A DNA stretch of 64,000 nucleotides from Desulfitobacterium_A nosdiversum (lineage in GTDB: Bacteria > Bacillota > Desulfitobacteriia > Desulfitobacteriales > Desulfitobacteriaceae), in assembly GCF_049860565.1 (NCBI RefSeq), contig NZ_CP172056.1:2232001-2296000 (forward strand). The letters are read 5' to 3'. Shown here in pieces: positions 8,720 to 16,546 of this stretch. A program made the translations under genes and the position numbers. The notes beneath the pieces were generated by a model. It did no database searches, was not told the DNA's origin, and saw nothing but the letters and a program-made list of their open reading frames with translations. Each line of letters starts with the position of its first letter. Position 1 is the first letter of the stretch.

Positions 8720-11289
8720 GTGGAAAAAGGTAAATTCAAACTATCTCGGCGCCAATTTCTTCATGCAACAGCTGCTACAGGGGTTTTAATCGGAACGGCA
8801 GGGGCCGGAGGATTTGCAAAACGGGCGATCGCTGGGGGAGAAGCCGCAGCTCCGAATATTAAAACCATTAGAACGACATGCTCACCAAATTGTACAGGGG
8901 CCTGTGGAATGAATGCTATTGTCGAAGATAATGAACTAAAGGCAATTGTGCAAGCGGCGGACTATCCTGATTCTGAGTATAACCCCGGGGTTGTCTCAAG
9001 GGATTGTCAATGATGAATCTTGTCTATGGACCGGATCGCCTAAAAACCCCATTGATTCAGAAGGGTAAACCAGGCTTTGACGATTTACAAAAATCAACAT
9101 GGGATGAGGCCTTGGATTTTACAGCCAAGCGCCTTAAAGAAATTGCTGAAAAATATGGTCCTGAATCCATCGGTGTAGCCTTTCAGGTTGGTGGAACAGG
9201 CTATGTTCATAAAGGAGCCGTATCTCGGTTAGCTACTTTGGCGGGTTGGAACATTCATCATGCCTATGACCAAAATGGAGACTTGCCCATGTTTTGGCCG
9301 ATGACTTTTGGCGTACAGACGGAGGAACTTGAACCGCGCGAATGGTTAAATTCACGCTACGTCGCTATTTTTGGTTCTAATATTATGGCAACCCGCCTTC
9401 CGGACGCTCATTTTCTTGTAGAGGCAAGAAACCATGGAGCAAAGATTGCCGTATTCGACCCTAACTTTAGTCCTACGGCAGCTAAAGCGGATGAATGGAT
9501 ACCGATCAAAGGGAGCAGTGATGCTGCAGTTGCACTTGGAATTTCGAAAGTAATCCTTGATGAGAAACTCTATGATGAGACATTCATTAAAACATTTACA
9601 GATATGCCTCTCCTCATTCGTACCGATAATGGAAAACGTATCAAGGCGGAGGAAGTCCAAGGTTTGAGCAAACCTGTCGACATACCTGCTTATCGACAAG
9701 CCTATGTTGCTTATAATGGACAATTCATTGCCGTTCATCCTGAAAAACTTGATCTTCCTCACGATATCTCACTGGATAGTGAAATAGAAGTTCCCCTAAA
9801 GAGTGGGGAAAAGATCAAAGCTAAGCCCGCATTTTTACTTCTTCAAGAAAGCTTAAAAAAATATACCCCTGAGGAAGTGGAAAAGGAATCGGGGATGAAC
9901 AAGGATACACTCGTACGTATTGCTCGTGAAATGGCTGCGACTAAGCCTCTTCATATTGTCTATGGTGCAAGTAATTATCAATGGTATCACGGGGATCTTA
10001 AGGGGCGTGCTCTTGCTTTAATTAACGTTTTAACCGGAAACATTGGACAATCTGGGTCGGGGATTTCAACTTATGCCGGACAATACCGCATCCGCCTTAA
10101 AGTGGCGGAGTGGTGGGTTCCGGAAGGGCGTAAACAAAACTGGCTTCCCTTTCTCTATATGCTTAATGGTCCCACGAAAACCATGAAAGCAAAGTATCCC
10201 AAGAACGGAATCAAAGCCTTGATCTTTGGGTGGGGAAATCCTTTTGATCAGCACAATATGTCCAATATTCTTCGGGCAAGGGTAGAGTCCGGGGAAATTG
10301 AGTTTGTAGTGACAATGGATTTTCAAATGACAACAAGCTGTAAGTACAGCCATGCAGTTCTCCCGGCAGTAACGTGGTATGAAAAAACGGATCTCGTAGC
10401 AACCCCGGTTCATCCCTATCTGCAATTGCAACAGCCGACGATTACACCGGTTTATGAAGGAAAGCCCGAACTTTGGATTATGAAAGAACTCGCCAAACGA
10501 TTAAATCCAGAGTTCGAGAAATACTTCTATCCCGGTCTAGACGCCGATCAAGCAGCAGAAGAGGCGATTAAACTGATGCTGAGGACCGGAGGCGCTGCCG
10601 TTGAGGGGATTACGTTGGAACAGTTGAAAAAAGGTCCGGTTCGTTTAAAATCTGCAGTACCTGGTAATCGTCAGATACCCTTTTATGAGCAAATCCAGTA
10701 TAAACAACCATTTCCCCCCGTTAGTCTTCCCGCAAAACTCGAACAGACAGCACAGTTTGTTAAAAGCGGAAGAATTGAGTTCTATAAAGATGAAGATATC
10801 TTTCTTCAAGCGGGGGAAGCCTTGCCTGTTCATAAACCCCCTTTTGAGGAAAGCGAGTATGCACTCAATCCAAAAGCCCGTGAGAAATACACGTTTACCT
10901 TTATCACTCGGAATGCCATCTACAGAGTACACTCTACCCATTCCAATAATATCTGGATGAACGAACTCCAAGAAGGTAAGCCCCATGTTTGGCTAAATCC
11001 TAAAGATGCCTCTGAAAAAGGAATTCAAGATGGAGACGAAGTTGAAATCTATAATGATCGCGGAAAGGTTACGGCTTTTGCTGTCGTAGATCCGGGGGCG
11101 GGTCAGAAAGTAGCTGTTTTCGAAGAGGGTTGGTGGAGTCGGTACTTGAAAGGAGCTTCGTATAACTCTTTAACGTATCCATTCATTAAACCGACTCATG
11201 AGGTCTATTTTGTTCCCGGAATGTGGGCCCCGAATACGGCGTGGAACGAGTGCCTCTGTGACGTAAGAAAGGTGGGTGATGTCCAATGA
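8720..11289 (+). pseudogene. Tat-exported NarG/SerA-type (type II DMSO reductase family) molybdoenzyme, frameshifted
   Basis: Catalytic subunit of a respiratory molybdoenzyme, about 856 residues if repaired. The start is GTG 8720 with a GGAG site. A Tat signal, SRRQFL, lies at residues 9-14. The Fe-S pattern CSPNCTGAC precedes the break. At CCCCGGGG (8983-8990) one base is missing. Adding a C restores YNPRGCLKG and joins the two open frames; as it stands translation stops at 9013. Downstream, DLPMFWPMTFGVQT and TRLPDAHF resemble NarG, where an Asp ligates Mo, so nitrate, selenate or a similar oxyanion is possible. ATGA overlap with the Fe-S subunit. The break may be a sequencing error. Confidence 0.85.
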
Positions 11290-11972
11290 GACTGGGAATG
11301 GTCATTGATTTAGATAAATGTATCGGATGCCGCACGTGTGCTGTGACGTGCAAATCCCATAATGCCCAACCCCCCGGGACATGGTGGAATCGTGTATTTA
11401 CGCCCGGAAGTTCTTATCATCAAGCTGCCGTGGGGAAAGATGGACATTTGCAAATGAATTTTCTCCCCGTATCTTGTCAAATGTGTGATAATGCTCCCTG
11501 CCAAAAGGTTTGTCCCGTTGGGGCAACCTATACGGATGAACGTGGTGTCGTACTTGTTAATTATGACCGCTGTATTGGATGCCGTTATTGCATTGCAGCT
11601 TGTCCTTATAATGTCCGGCAGTTTAACTGGGAGGATCCCCAAAAAGCAAAAAAACGGGTTGGTTATAAAGAAGGCTATGATTATGGATATCCAACTGAAG
11701 CAAGGGATAAACAAGGACAGCTTGTCTACACTCCCAATCGTCCGCAAGGGGTCGTTGAAAAGTGTACCTTCTGTTTTCAATATACCTCAAAGGGTGAAAA
11801 ACCGGCCTGTGTTCGTTCGTGTCCCTCAAAAGCCCGAATTTTTGGAGATCTTGATGATCCGGATTCTGAAGTAAGTCGATTGATTCGTGATCGTCAGGCC
11901 TTTCGCCTTAAGGAAGAGTTAGGGACTCAGCCAAAAGTCTATTATCTCCCGGCAAGTAAGCCAAATCGTTAA
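11286..11972 (+). CDS. DmsB/PhsB-type four-cluster ferredoxin subunit
   Basis: The 228-residue electron-transfer subunit carries four 4Fe-4S motifs in the usual order: CIGCRTCAVTCK, CQMCDNAPCQKVC, CIGCRYCIAAC and CTFCFQY...CVRSC. It passes electrons from the membrane anchor to the molybdenum subunit. It has no signal of its own and would be exported with the Tat-tagged partner. The start overlaps the preceding stop in an ATGA, indicating translational coupling. It is intact, which argues that the upstream frameshift is recent or artefactual. Confidence 0.93.
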   Translation: MRLGMVIDLDKCIGCRTCAVTCKSHNAQPPGTWWNRVFTPGSSYHQAAVGKDGHLQMNFLPVSCQMCDNAPCQKVCPVGATYTDERGVVLVNYDRCIGCRYCIAACPYNVRQFNWEDPQKAKKRVGYKEGYDYGYPTEARDKQGQLVYTPNRPQGVVEKCTFCFQYTSKGEKPACVRSCPSKARIFGDLDDPDSEVSRLIRDRQAFRLKEELGTQPKVYYLPASKPNR

Positions 11973-12015
11973 GCCAGCAGGTATGATCCGTTGAATTTAA
12001 TGAGAGGTGTTAGAA

Positions 12016-13287
12016 ATGGCAATAAACAATAAACGACTCAATGGTGTGCTTGCGCTAGGCATTGTCTTCCTCATAATAAGCCTAAGCGCTTGGGGCTTTC
12101 AACTTAAACAAGGCCTTATTGTAACGAATATGAGAAATCCCTTTAGTTGGGGACTTTATATTGCAACCTTTGCATTTTTTGTTGGAATTGCAGCAGGAGG
12201 ACTCATTGTCTCCTCCTCTGTCTATTTGTTTAATTTAGAAAAGTTAAAGCCCTTGACTAAGATCGCCTCATTATCAGCCTTCGCCTGCTCACTTGGGGCA
12301 GGAGCAATGATTTTGCCGGATATGGGACGGGTTGATCGAATATTTAATATGTTTCTTTATCCTAATTTTCGGTCACCGCTTGTTTGGGACGTTATCGTCA
12401 TCAGTTCGTATCTCATCGTGACATTCTTAAGCGTTTATGTCCAACTTCTTCCGGATTGGAAGAAAGAAGAACGGGGCTTTTTGAATGGATGGACAAAGAA
12501 GCATTCATTAGAGGAAATTCAGAAGTTTTCAAAGAAATGGTCCAAGCGCGTCTCGATCATCGGTCTCCCGATTGCCGTTCTAATTCATACAGTTACTGCT
12601 TTGATATTTGCCACTCAAGCCTCGCGAGGCTGGTGGAATACGGCAATTCTTCCGCCTGACTTTGTCTCTGTTGCCGTTGCTTCGGGAACAGCCTTAGTTC
12701 TCTTGATTGCCCTTCTTTTTGCCGGCAAGGATAGGTTTTCCGAATATCATGAAGCTTTCAAAATCTTAGCAAGTATTGTCGCCGGGGCCTTGGTTATTCA
12801 CTTTTTCTTTGCTGCCGTAGATTTAGTAACCCATGGTTGGTGGGGAAAAGCTGAGACTCATGAAATTTTCTCACTTGTTTTTGGACGTTATGGTTTGGTA
12901 TATGCGACCGAAATCTTCTTACCAGGTTTTACGATGATTTATTTCTTTACACAGAAAGGTAAAAGTTCCCGGAAATCCTTTGTTTTTGGATCGGTACTCC
13001 TTTTCATCGGCGTTTTTGCCCATCGGATGATGCTCATGTTTCCGGCCTTTAACGCGATTCCTTTAAGCATAAATATCAATGGCACAGGAATTGAGAATTG
13101 GACGTATCCCGTTGCTGTAGGACAATATCAAGAGGGTGTATCATCATTTGTCAGTTCTTGGCCTTATGTTCCCACTTTTGTTGAAATGGCTCTTGCGTTG
13201 CTTCCTTTTGGGGTTGTTTTATTTGTGGTATCGTTCTTCCTAAAAATGTATCCTTTCTTACCCAAGAATTTAAAAAAGGAGAATTGA
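12016..13287 (+). CDS. NrfD/PsrC-type membrane quinol-oxidising subunit
   Basis: A polytopic protein of 423 residues with about nine to ten hydrophobic helices, of the NrfD/PsrC family that anchors DmsB-like subunits and exchanges electrons with menaquinol. The N-terminal NPFSWGLYI and the GIAAGGLI helix are family-like. A GTG at 12007 is in frame, but the ATG at 12016 has GAGAGGTG seven bases upstream. It follows the Fe-S gene by 43 bases. NarG-type enzymes usually use a NarI-type heme b anchor; here an NrfD anchor is used instead. Confidence 0.88.
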   Translation: MAINNKRLNGVLALGIVFLIISLSAWGFQLKQGLIVTNMRNPFSWGLYIATFAFFVGIAAGGLIVSSSVYLFNLEKLKPLTKIASLSAFACSLGAGAMILPDMGRVDRIFNMFLYPNFRSPLVWDVIVISSYLIVTFLSVYVQLLPDWKKEERGFLNGWTKKHSLEEIQKFSKKWSKRVSIIGLPIAVLIHTVTALIFATQASRGWWNTAILPPDFVSVAVASGTALVLLIALLFAGKDRFSEYHEAFKILASIVAGALVIHFFFAAVDLVTHGWWGKAETHEIFSLVFGRYGLVYATEIFLPGFTMIYFFTQKGKSSRKSFVFGSVLLFIGVFAHRMMLMFPAFNAIPLSININGTGIENWTYPVAVGQYQEGVSSFVSSWPYVPTFVEMALALLPFGVVLFVVSFFLKMYPFLPKNLKKEN

Positions 13288-13290
13288 TTT

Positions 13291-13845
13291 TTGTTACAGT
13301 CGGTTTCTAAAATTCGCATTAAAGCTATTCTCTTAAAATATTTCTCCAAATTCAAAGGGAAAAAAAGAATGACACCGTTAGTTTCACCCGCTCCATTGGA
13401 TATTTTTATTTCACTGCTCGGTTCATTGATTGGGATTTCAATTCTTAGCCTATTACTATTGGTTTATAAAATTCCAATATTAGCTGCACCATTAGGCGCA
13501 TCGGTGGTACTTGTCTTTTGGGTCTCTGATGCGCCGCTGTCACAACCTCGTAATGTAATTTTAGGCCATACGATATCAGCTGCCATAGGGGTAATGACCT
13601 ATCAGTTATGGGGCATGAGTTGGTGGTCAGTGGCTATAGGAACTTCGACCGCTATTTTAGGCATGGTGTTAACAAAAACTACTCATCCTCCTGGTGGGGC
13701 TACGGCATTATTGGCTATTCTAAGCGCTGCAGAGCCAAGCTACATTTTTACCCCAATATTAGCGGGTAGCTTAATCTTGATTTTAATCGGTGTACTTGTG
13801 AATAACCTTTCACCTAATCGAAATTACCCACGATATTGGTATTAA
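13291..13845 (+). CDS. HPP-family integral membrane protein
   Basis: The 184-residue protein has four to five hydrophobic segments and the defining motif HPPGGATAL near residue 130. HPP proteins from chloroplasts and cyanobacteria have been shown to transport nitrite, so a nitrite or oxyanion transport role beside molybdoenzymes is attractive but inferred. It starts at TTG 13291 behind AAGGAG, which lies inside the previous gene. An internal ATG at 13369 is an alternative that would remove a basic N-terminal tail. Very likely cotranscribed with the anchor subunit gene. Confidence 0.78.
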   Translation: MLQSVSKIRIKAILLKYFSKFKGKKRMTPLVSPAPLDIFISLLGSLIGISILSLLLLVYKIPILAAPLGASVVLVFWVSDAPLSQPRNVILGHTISAAIGVMTYQLWGMSWWSVAIGTSTAILGMVLTKTTHPPGGATALLAILSAAEPSYIFTPILAGSLILILIGVLVNNLSPNRNYPRYWY

Positions 13846-13863
13846 AATAAACGGGGTGTACCT

Positions 13864-14289
13864 ATGTTTAAAAAAATTCTTGTTCCTACCGATGGATCTG
13901 AGTATTCTCGCAGGGCGTTTGTGATTGCGTTGAAAATGAGCAGACAGTTCGTTTCTGAAGTGATTTTGCTTCATGTAGCAGTGACACCAGAAGCTTTAGG
14001 TTATGTTCTTTCTAAGGATACAGCTGTGGTTCAGGAGCAGGTTAATCTTAGTGGTGAAACGGTATTAACGGCTACGTGTAAGGATATGGAAATAGAAGGA
14101 GTGAAGTTAACGATCATAAAGGCTGCCGGGCATCCTTCATCCGTAATCTTAGACGAGATTGCTAACAAAGATATTGATCTGATTATCATGGGGTGTCATG
14201 GATACGGTGCCCTAACCGGATCACTCATGGGAAGCGTAAGTCAGAAGGTTCTAGCGAAAACGAAACAGCCAGTACTTCTTGTAAAATAA
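13864..14289 (+). CDS. Universal stress protein UspA family
   Basis: A single-domain 141-residue UspA protein with N-terminal ILVPTDGSE and the C-terminal nucleotide-binding motif GCHGYGALTGSLMGS. Such proteins bind ATP or AMP and assist under energy or redox stress. It begins 18 bases after the HPP gene and is probably the last gene of the sigma-54 operon. Its natural terminator was the hairpin now split by the IS element. Confidence 0.9.
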   Translation: MFKKILVPTDGSEYSRRAFVIALKMSRQFVSEVILLHVAVTPEALGYVLSKDTAVVQEQVNLSGETVLTATCKDMEIEGVKLTIIKAAGHPSSVILDEIANKDIDLIIMGCHGYGALTGSLMGSVSQKVLAKTKQPVLLVK

Positions 14290-14412
14290 GAACTCTGCTT
14301 GAGTTTATAAAATCTTAACAAAGAAATCATATAAAAATAAAAATTTATTAACATGGTTATGTTAGAATACAGATAGTGACTAGATAGATATAAACTACAT
14401 GAGAAAGACAAA

Positions 14413-14434
14413 AACGACAAAGCCGTCCAAAGTG
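14413..14434 (+). terminator. Left arm of the uspA terminator, split by an IS
   Basis: AACGACAAAGCCGTCC (14413-14428) is complementary to GGACGGCTTTTGTCGTT at 15710-15726 with one bulged T. Removing the IS and one copy of GTG rebuilds a roughly 16-bp hairpin with a six-base loop and T-rich tail just past uspA. With the insertion in place the two arms are about 1.28 kb apart. Confidence 0.8.
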
Positions 14435-14494
14435 TGAACTGCACCCCCAAAGTTAGACAGTATGATATACTAAAATAACTTTGGGGGTGTTTTC

Positions 14495-14836
14495 ATGCCA
14501 AAAGGAACTCCATTTTCGGGAGAATTTAAACAAAAAGTAATAGAAGATATGCAAACAAATAGGCTAAGTTATCGTGAAACGGCTAAGAAATACGATCTAC
14601 CAAACCATGAACCCATAAGAAAATGGGAGCGAATTTATTTGACGGAAGGCGTTGAGGGGCTTTATATAGACCGCCGGGGTCGCAAAAGCGCAGGAAGACC
14701 TGTGAAGCTCGGCAAAAAAGTTGAGGAAGACTTAATTGCTGAAGTCCAACGTCTGCGGGCGGAGAACGATTACCTAAAAAAATTGAATGCCTTGGTTTCC
14801 GAGAGGGTACAGCGAGAGAAAAGACACAAGTCGTGA
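14495..14836 (+). CDS. IS3-family transposase OrfA (helix-turn-helix)
   Basis: A 113-residue DNA-binding subunit with an N-terminal helix-turn-helix (about residues 8-55, including the SYRETAKKYDL segment) and a C-terminal leucine-zipper-like helix (VEEDLIAEVQRLRAENDYLKK). A run of seven A residues at 14776-14782 lies in the A_AAA_AAA register. A -1 slip there enters the OrfB frame with no stop in between, which would give the OrfAB transposase. A good ribosome site precedes the ATG. Confidence 0.93.
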   Translation: MPKGTPFSGEFKQKVIEDMQTNRLSYRETAKKYDLPNHEPIRKWERIYLTEGVEGLYIDRRGRKSAGRPVKLGKKVEEDLIAEVQRLRAENDYLKKLNALVSERVQREKRHKS

Positions 14837-15672
14837 CGGAACTGAGGCAGAAACATAAGCTCGATGTACTCCTCGTCGTAGCCAAGCTTCCGCGCGCTAC
14901 GTATTATTACAATCTTAAGCAACTATCAGTTTCGGATAAATACACCGAAGTTAAAGAACAAATAACCTCGATTTATACTGAAAACAAAGGTAGATTTGGT
15001 TATCGGAGAATTACCATGGAACTGCGCAATCGCGGTAATATCGTCAATCACAAGACCGTTCAGCGTCTGATGAAAGCACTGGGCATTACCTGCCATGTTA
15101 GGATGAAGAAATATCACTCTTATAAGGGTGAAGTGGGCAAGGTAGCGCCGAATCTTCTGGAACGTGACTTTGAGGCGGAGAAGCCAAACTTGAAATGGGT
15201 TACTGATGTCACAGAGTTCAGCCTGTTTGGTCAGAAACTCTATCTGTCCCCAATTCTAGATTTGTGCAGCAGAGATATCGTCAGTTACACCATTTCGGAT
15301 AGGCCGGTTTTGTCCATGGTAACGAGCATGCTGGGCAAAGCGTTTTCAGCAATTCCGGACAGCACAAACCTTATTCTCCACTCGGATCAGGGCTGGCAGT
15401 ACCAACATAAGGTGTATCAGCGAATGTTGGAAGTGAAGGGCATTCGGCAAAGCATGAGCCGAAAGGGCAACTGTCTGGATAATGCCGTGATAGAAAACTT
15501 CTTTGGCCTACTTAAAAGTGAACTTCTGTATCTACAGAAATTTGAATCGATGGACCATTTTAAAAATGAACTCATCGACTATCTCGATTACTACAATAAT
15601 CGCCGTATCAAAGTAAAGCTAAAGGGTTTGCCGCCTGCTTTACACAGACAGCAAACCCTCTTGGCTGCTTAA
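14833..15672 (+). CDS. IS3-family transposase OrfB (DDE integrase domain)
   Basis: The 279-residue catalytic part has an HTH_21-type segment followed by an rve integrase core. The DDE residues are visible as D in KWVTDVTEF, D in LILHSDQGWQY and E in NAVIENFFG. The GTG at 14833 overlaps the OrfA stop, but the active transposase is probably the OrfAB fusion made by -1 frameshifting at 14776-14782; the frame is open back to that point. The C-terminal YYNNRRIKVKLKG block is family-typical. No internal stops, so the element may be active. Confidence 0.93.
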   Translation: MTELRQKHKLDVLLVVAKLPRATYYYNLKQLSVSDKYTEVKEQITSIYTENKGRFGYRRITMELRNRGNIVNHKTVQRLMKALGITCHVRMKKYHSYKGEVGKVAPNLLERDFEAEKPNLKWVTDVTEFSLFGQKLYLSPILDLCSRDIVSYTISDRPVLSMVTSMLGKAFSAIPDSTNLILHSDQGWQYQHKVYQRMLEVKGIRQSMSRKGNCLDNAVIENFFGLLKSELLYLQKFESMDHFKNELIDYLDYYNNRRIKVKLKGLPPALHRQQTLLAA

Positions 15673-15709
15673 TAAAATACTCGTCTAACTTTTTGGGGTC
15701 ACTTCAGTG

Positions 15710-15726
15710 GGACGGCTTTTGTCGTT
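15710..15726 (+). terminator. Right arm of the uspA terminator, split by an IS
   Basis: GGACGGCTTTTGTCGTT (15710-15726) is the displaced right arm and T-tract of the hairpin whose left arm is at 14413-14428. Confidence 0.75.
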
Positions 15727-15825
15727 AATCTAAAGGTAATTTCCAAGAAACTGTAGAATAAGATAACAGGTTATAATATCTCATGAGCTGCATTTCTCTA
15801 ATTTTTCTTCAAGGAGGGAAGAAAA

Positions 15826-16086
15826 GTGAACAACGATGTAGCCATAATTGAGGAAGTTTATGATAGAGTTTTACCTGAAGTACCCTCATCTCTTCACAGA
15901 TGGGGGAGAATAGTATGGGTTCAAGACATCGAAGTTGGGGCTAAAGGGAAATTCCTTTACTATGAAAATGGGGTCTCTAAAGTGACTAACCTTAGCACAA
16001 TTACTAAAGTGATAAGAACACTAAACAGTGTAGAGATACATACGCAGTGCAGTATATATAAATTAAGAATACTGCCTGGTGGATAA
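15826..16086 (+). CDS. Hypothetical protein, 86 residues
   Basis: I do not recognise this gene. It starts with GTG behind a strong AAGGAGGG site, codes for a soluble, mixed alpha/beta-looking protein with two cysteine-poor halves (WGRIVWVQDIE, then VIRTLNSVEIHT) and no signal peptide or membrane segment. A convincing terminator follows 70 bases later, so it looks like a real monocistronic gene. It lies between the IS and the structured RNA-like repeat. No function can be proposed. Confidence 0.65.
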   Translation: MNNDVAIIEEVYDRVLPEVPSSLHRWGRIVWVQDIEVGAKGKFLYYENGVSKVTNLSTITKVIRTLNSVEIHTQCSIYKLRILPGG

Positions 16087-16155
16087 AACAGTAAGGTTTT
16101 ATGGAACTTGTCGGATATTTATTATAAGCCTAAAGGGAAAGAACATTCGTTGAAT

Positions 16156-16185
16156 AAAGGGGCTATTGAAAAACAGCCCCTTTTT
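16156..16185 (+). terminator. Rho-independent terminator of the 86-residue gene
   Basis: AAAGGGGCT (16156-16164) pairs with AGCCCCTTT (16175-16183) and runs into five T residues. A further AGCCCC in the distal flank near 16428 could compete for the same left arm. Confidence 0.82.
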
Positions 16186-16209
16186 CGTGCGCGCAATAAT
16201 TATGAACTA

Positions 16210-16426
16210 TTGCAAAAGACCCGAAAGCGTAGTTTCGCGCATAGAAGTGAACGATTCGCGGAGGGACGTGCAGGTGAACAAAGCTTTCGTAGCGCAGCGC
16301 AGCCAGGGGTTCACATCAGGTATTGCCCAGAGGTTTGGCGGAGCTGCTACGAAGGCGAAGTGAACCAGTCCCGGAGTACCAGAGTAAACGGATATGCGCG
16401 AAGCTACAAGACCATAGGTTTTGCGA
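16210..16426 (+). ncRNA. Structured RNA-like repeat, copy 1
   Basis: This region lies between a terminator and the rex promoter and has no credible ORF. An outer stem TTGCAAAA/TTTTGCGA (16210-16217, 16419-16426) encloses a 15-bp stem GTAGTTTCGCGCATA/TATGCGCGAAGCTAC (16229-16243, 16393-16407), then GCTTTCGTAGC/GCTACGAAGGC (16283-16293, 16346-16356) around a core at 16308-16339 (GGTTCACATCAGGTATTGCC and onward). A second copy at 47.3 kb keeps the core and all three pairings with different bases. The strand is assigned by orientation shared with the flanking genes. It could be an RNA or a hairpin-forming mobile repeat. Confidence 0.6.
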
Positions 16427-16459
16427 CAGCCCCTGATTTTTGGGACAAATTATCAATTA

Positions 16460-16487
16460 TTGACATATGCCATAAATAGGGTATAAT
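16460..16487 (+). promoter_or_regulatory. Vegetative promoter of rex with repeated operator-like sequence
   Basis: TTGACA (16460-16465) and TATAAT (16482-16487) are consensus boxes with a 16-base spacer. CATATGCCA occurs twice, at 16464-16472 and 16504-16512, 40 bases apart and bracketing the likely start, which suggests an operator pair. It does not match the usual TTGTTAA-type Rex box. Confidence 0.78.
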
Positions 16488-16546
16488 CAAATTAAAAAAA
16501 TAGCATATGCCAATTAAGCATAGACTTATTGAAGAGAGGAGATCTT

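Larger units (their letters stand above)
14435..15706 (+). mobile_element. IS3-family (IS150-group) insertion sequence, 1272 bp
   Basis: The complete element is bounded by imperfect inverted repeats: the left end begins TGAACTGCACCCCCAAAGTT at 14435 and the right end, read inward, begins TGAAGTGACCCCAAAAAGTT, ending at 15706. Both ends continue with AGAC. It is flanked by a 3-base direct repeat GTG (14432-14434 and 15707-15709), as expected for this group. It encodes OrfA and OrfB and appears intact. The target is the loop of the uspA terminator. Confidence 0.93.

Noticed and set aside
9352..9762. Long antisense open frames in the molybdoenzyme gene (also 10066-10431, 10645-10986)
   Set aside because: They are shadows of a strong coding frame on the plus strand with no ribosome sites.
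16108..16479. 123-residue open frame over the repeat region
   Set aside because: It lies on the structured repeat, has no ribosome site and its codons reflect the stems and loops.
16460..16512. Rex operator (TTGTTAA-type) at the rex gene
   Set aside because: I see no match to the consensus; the repeat present is CATATGCCA.
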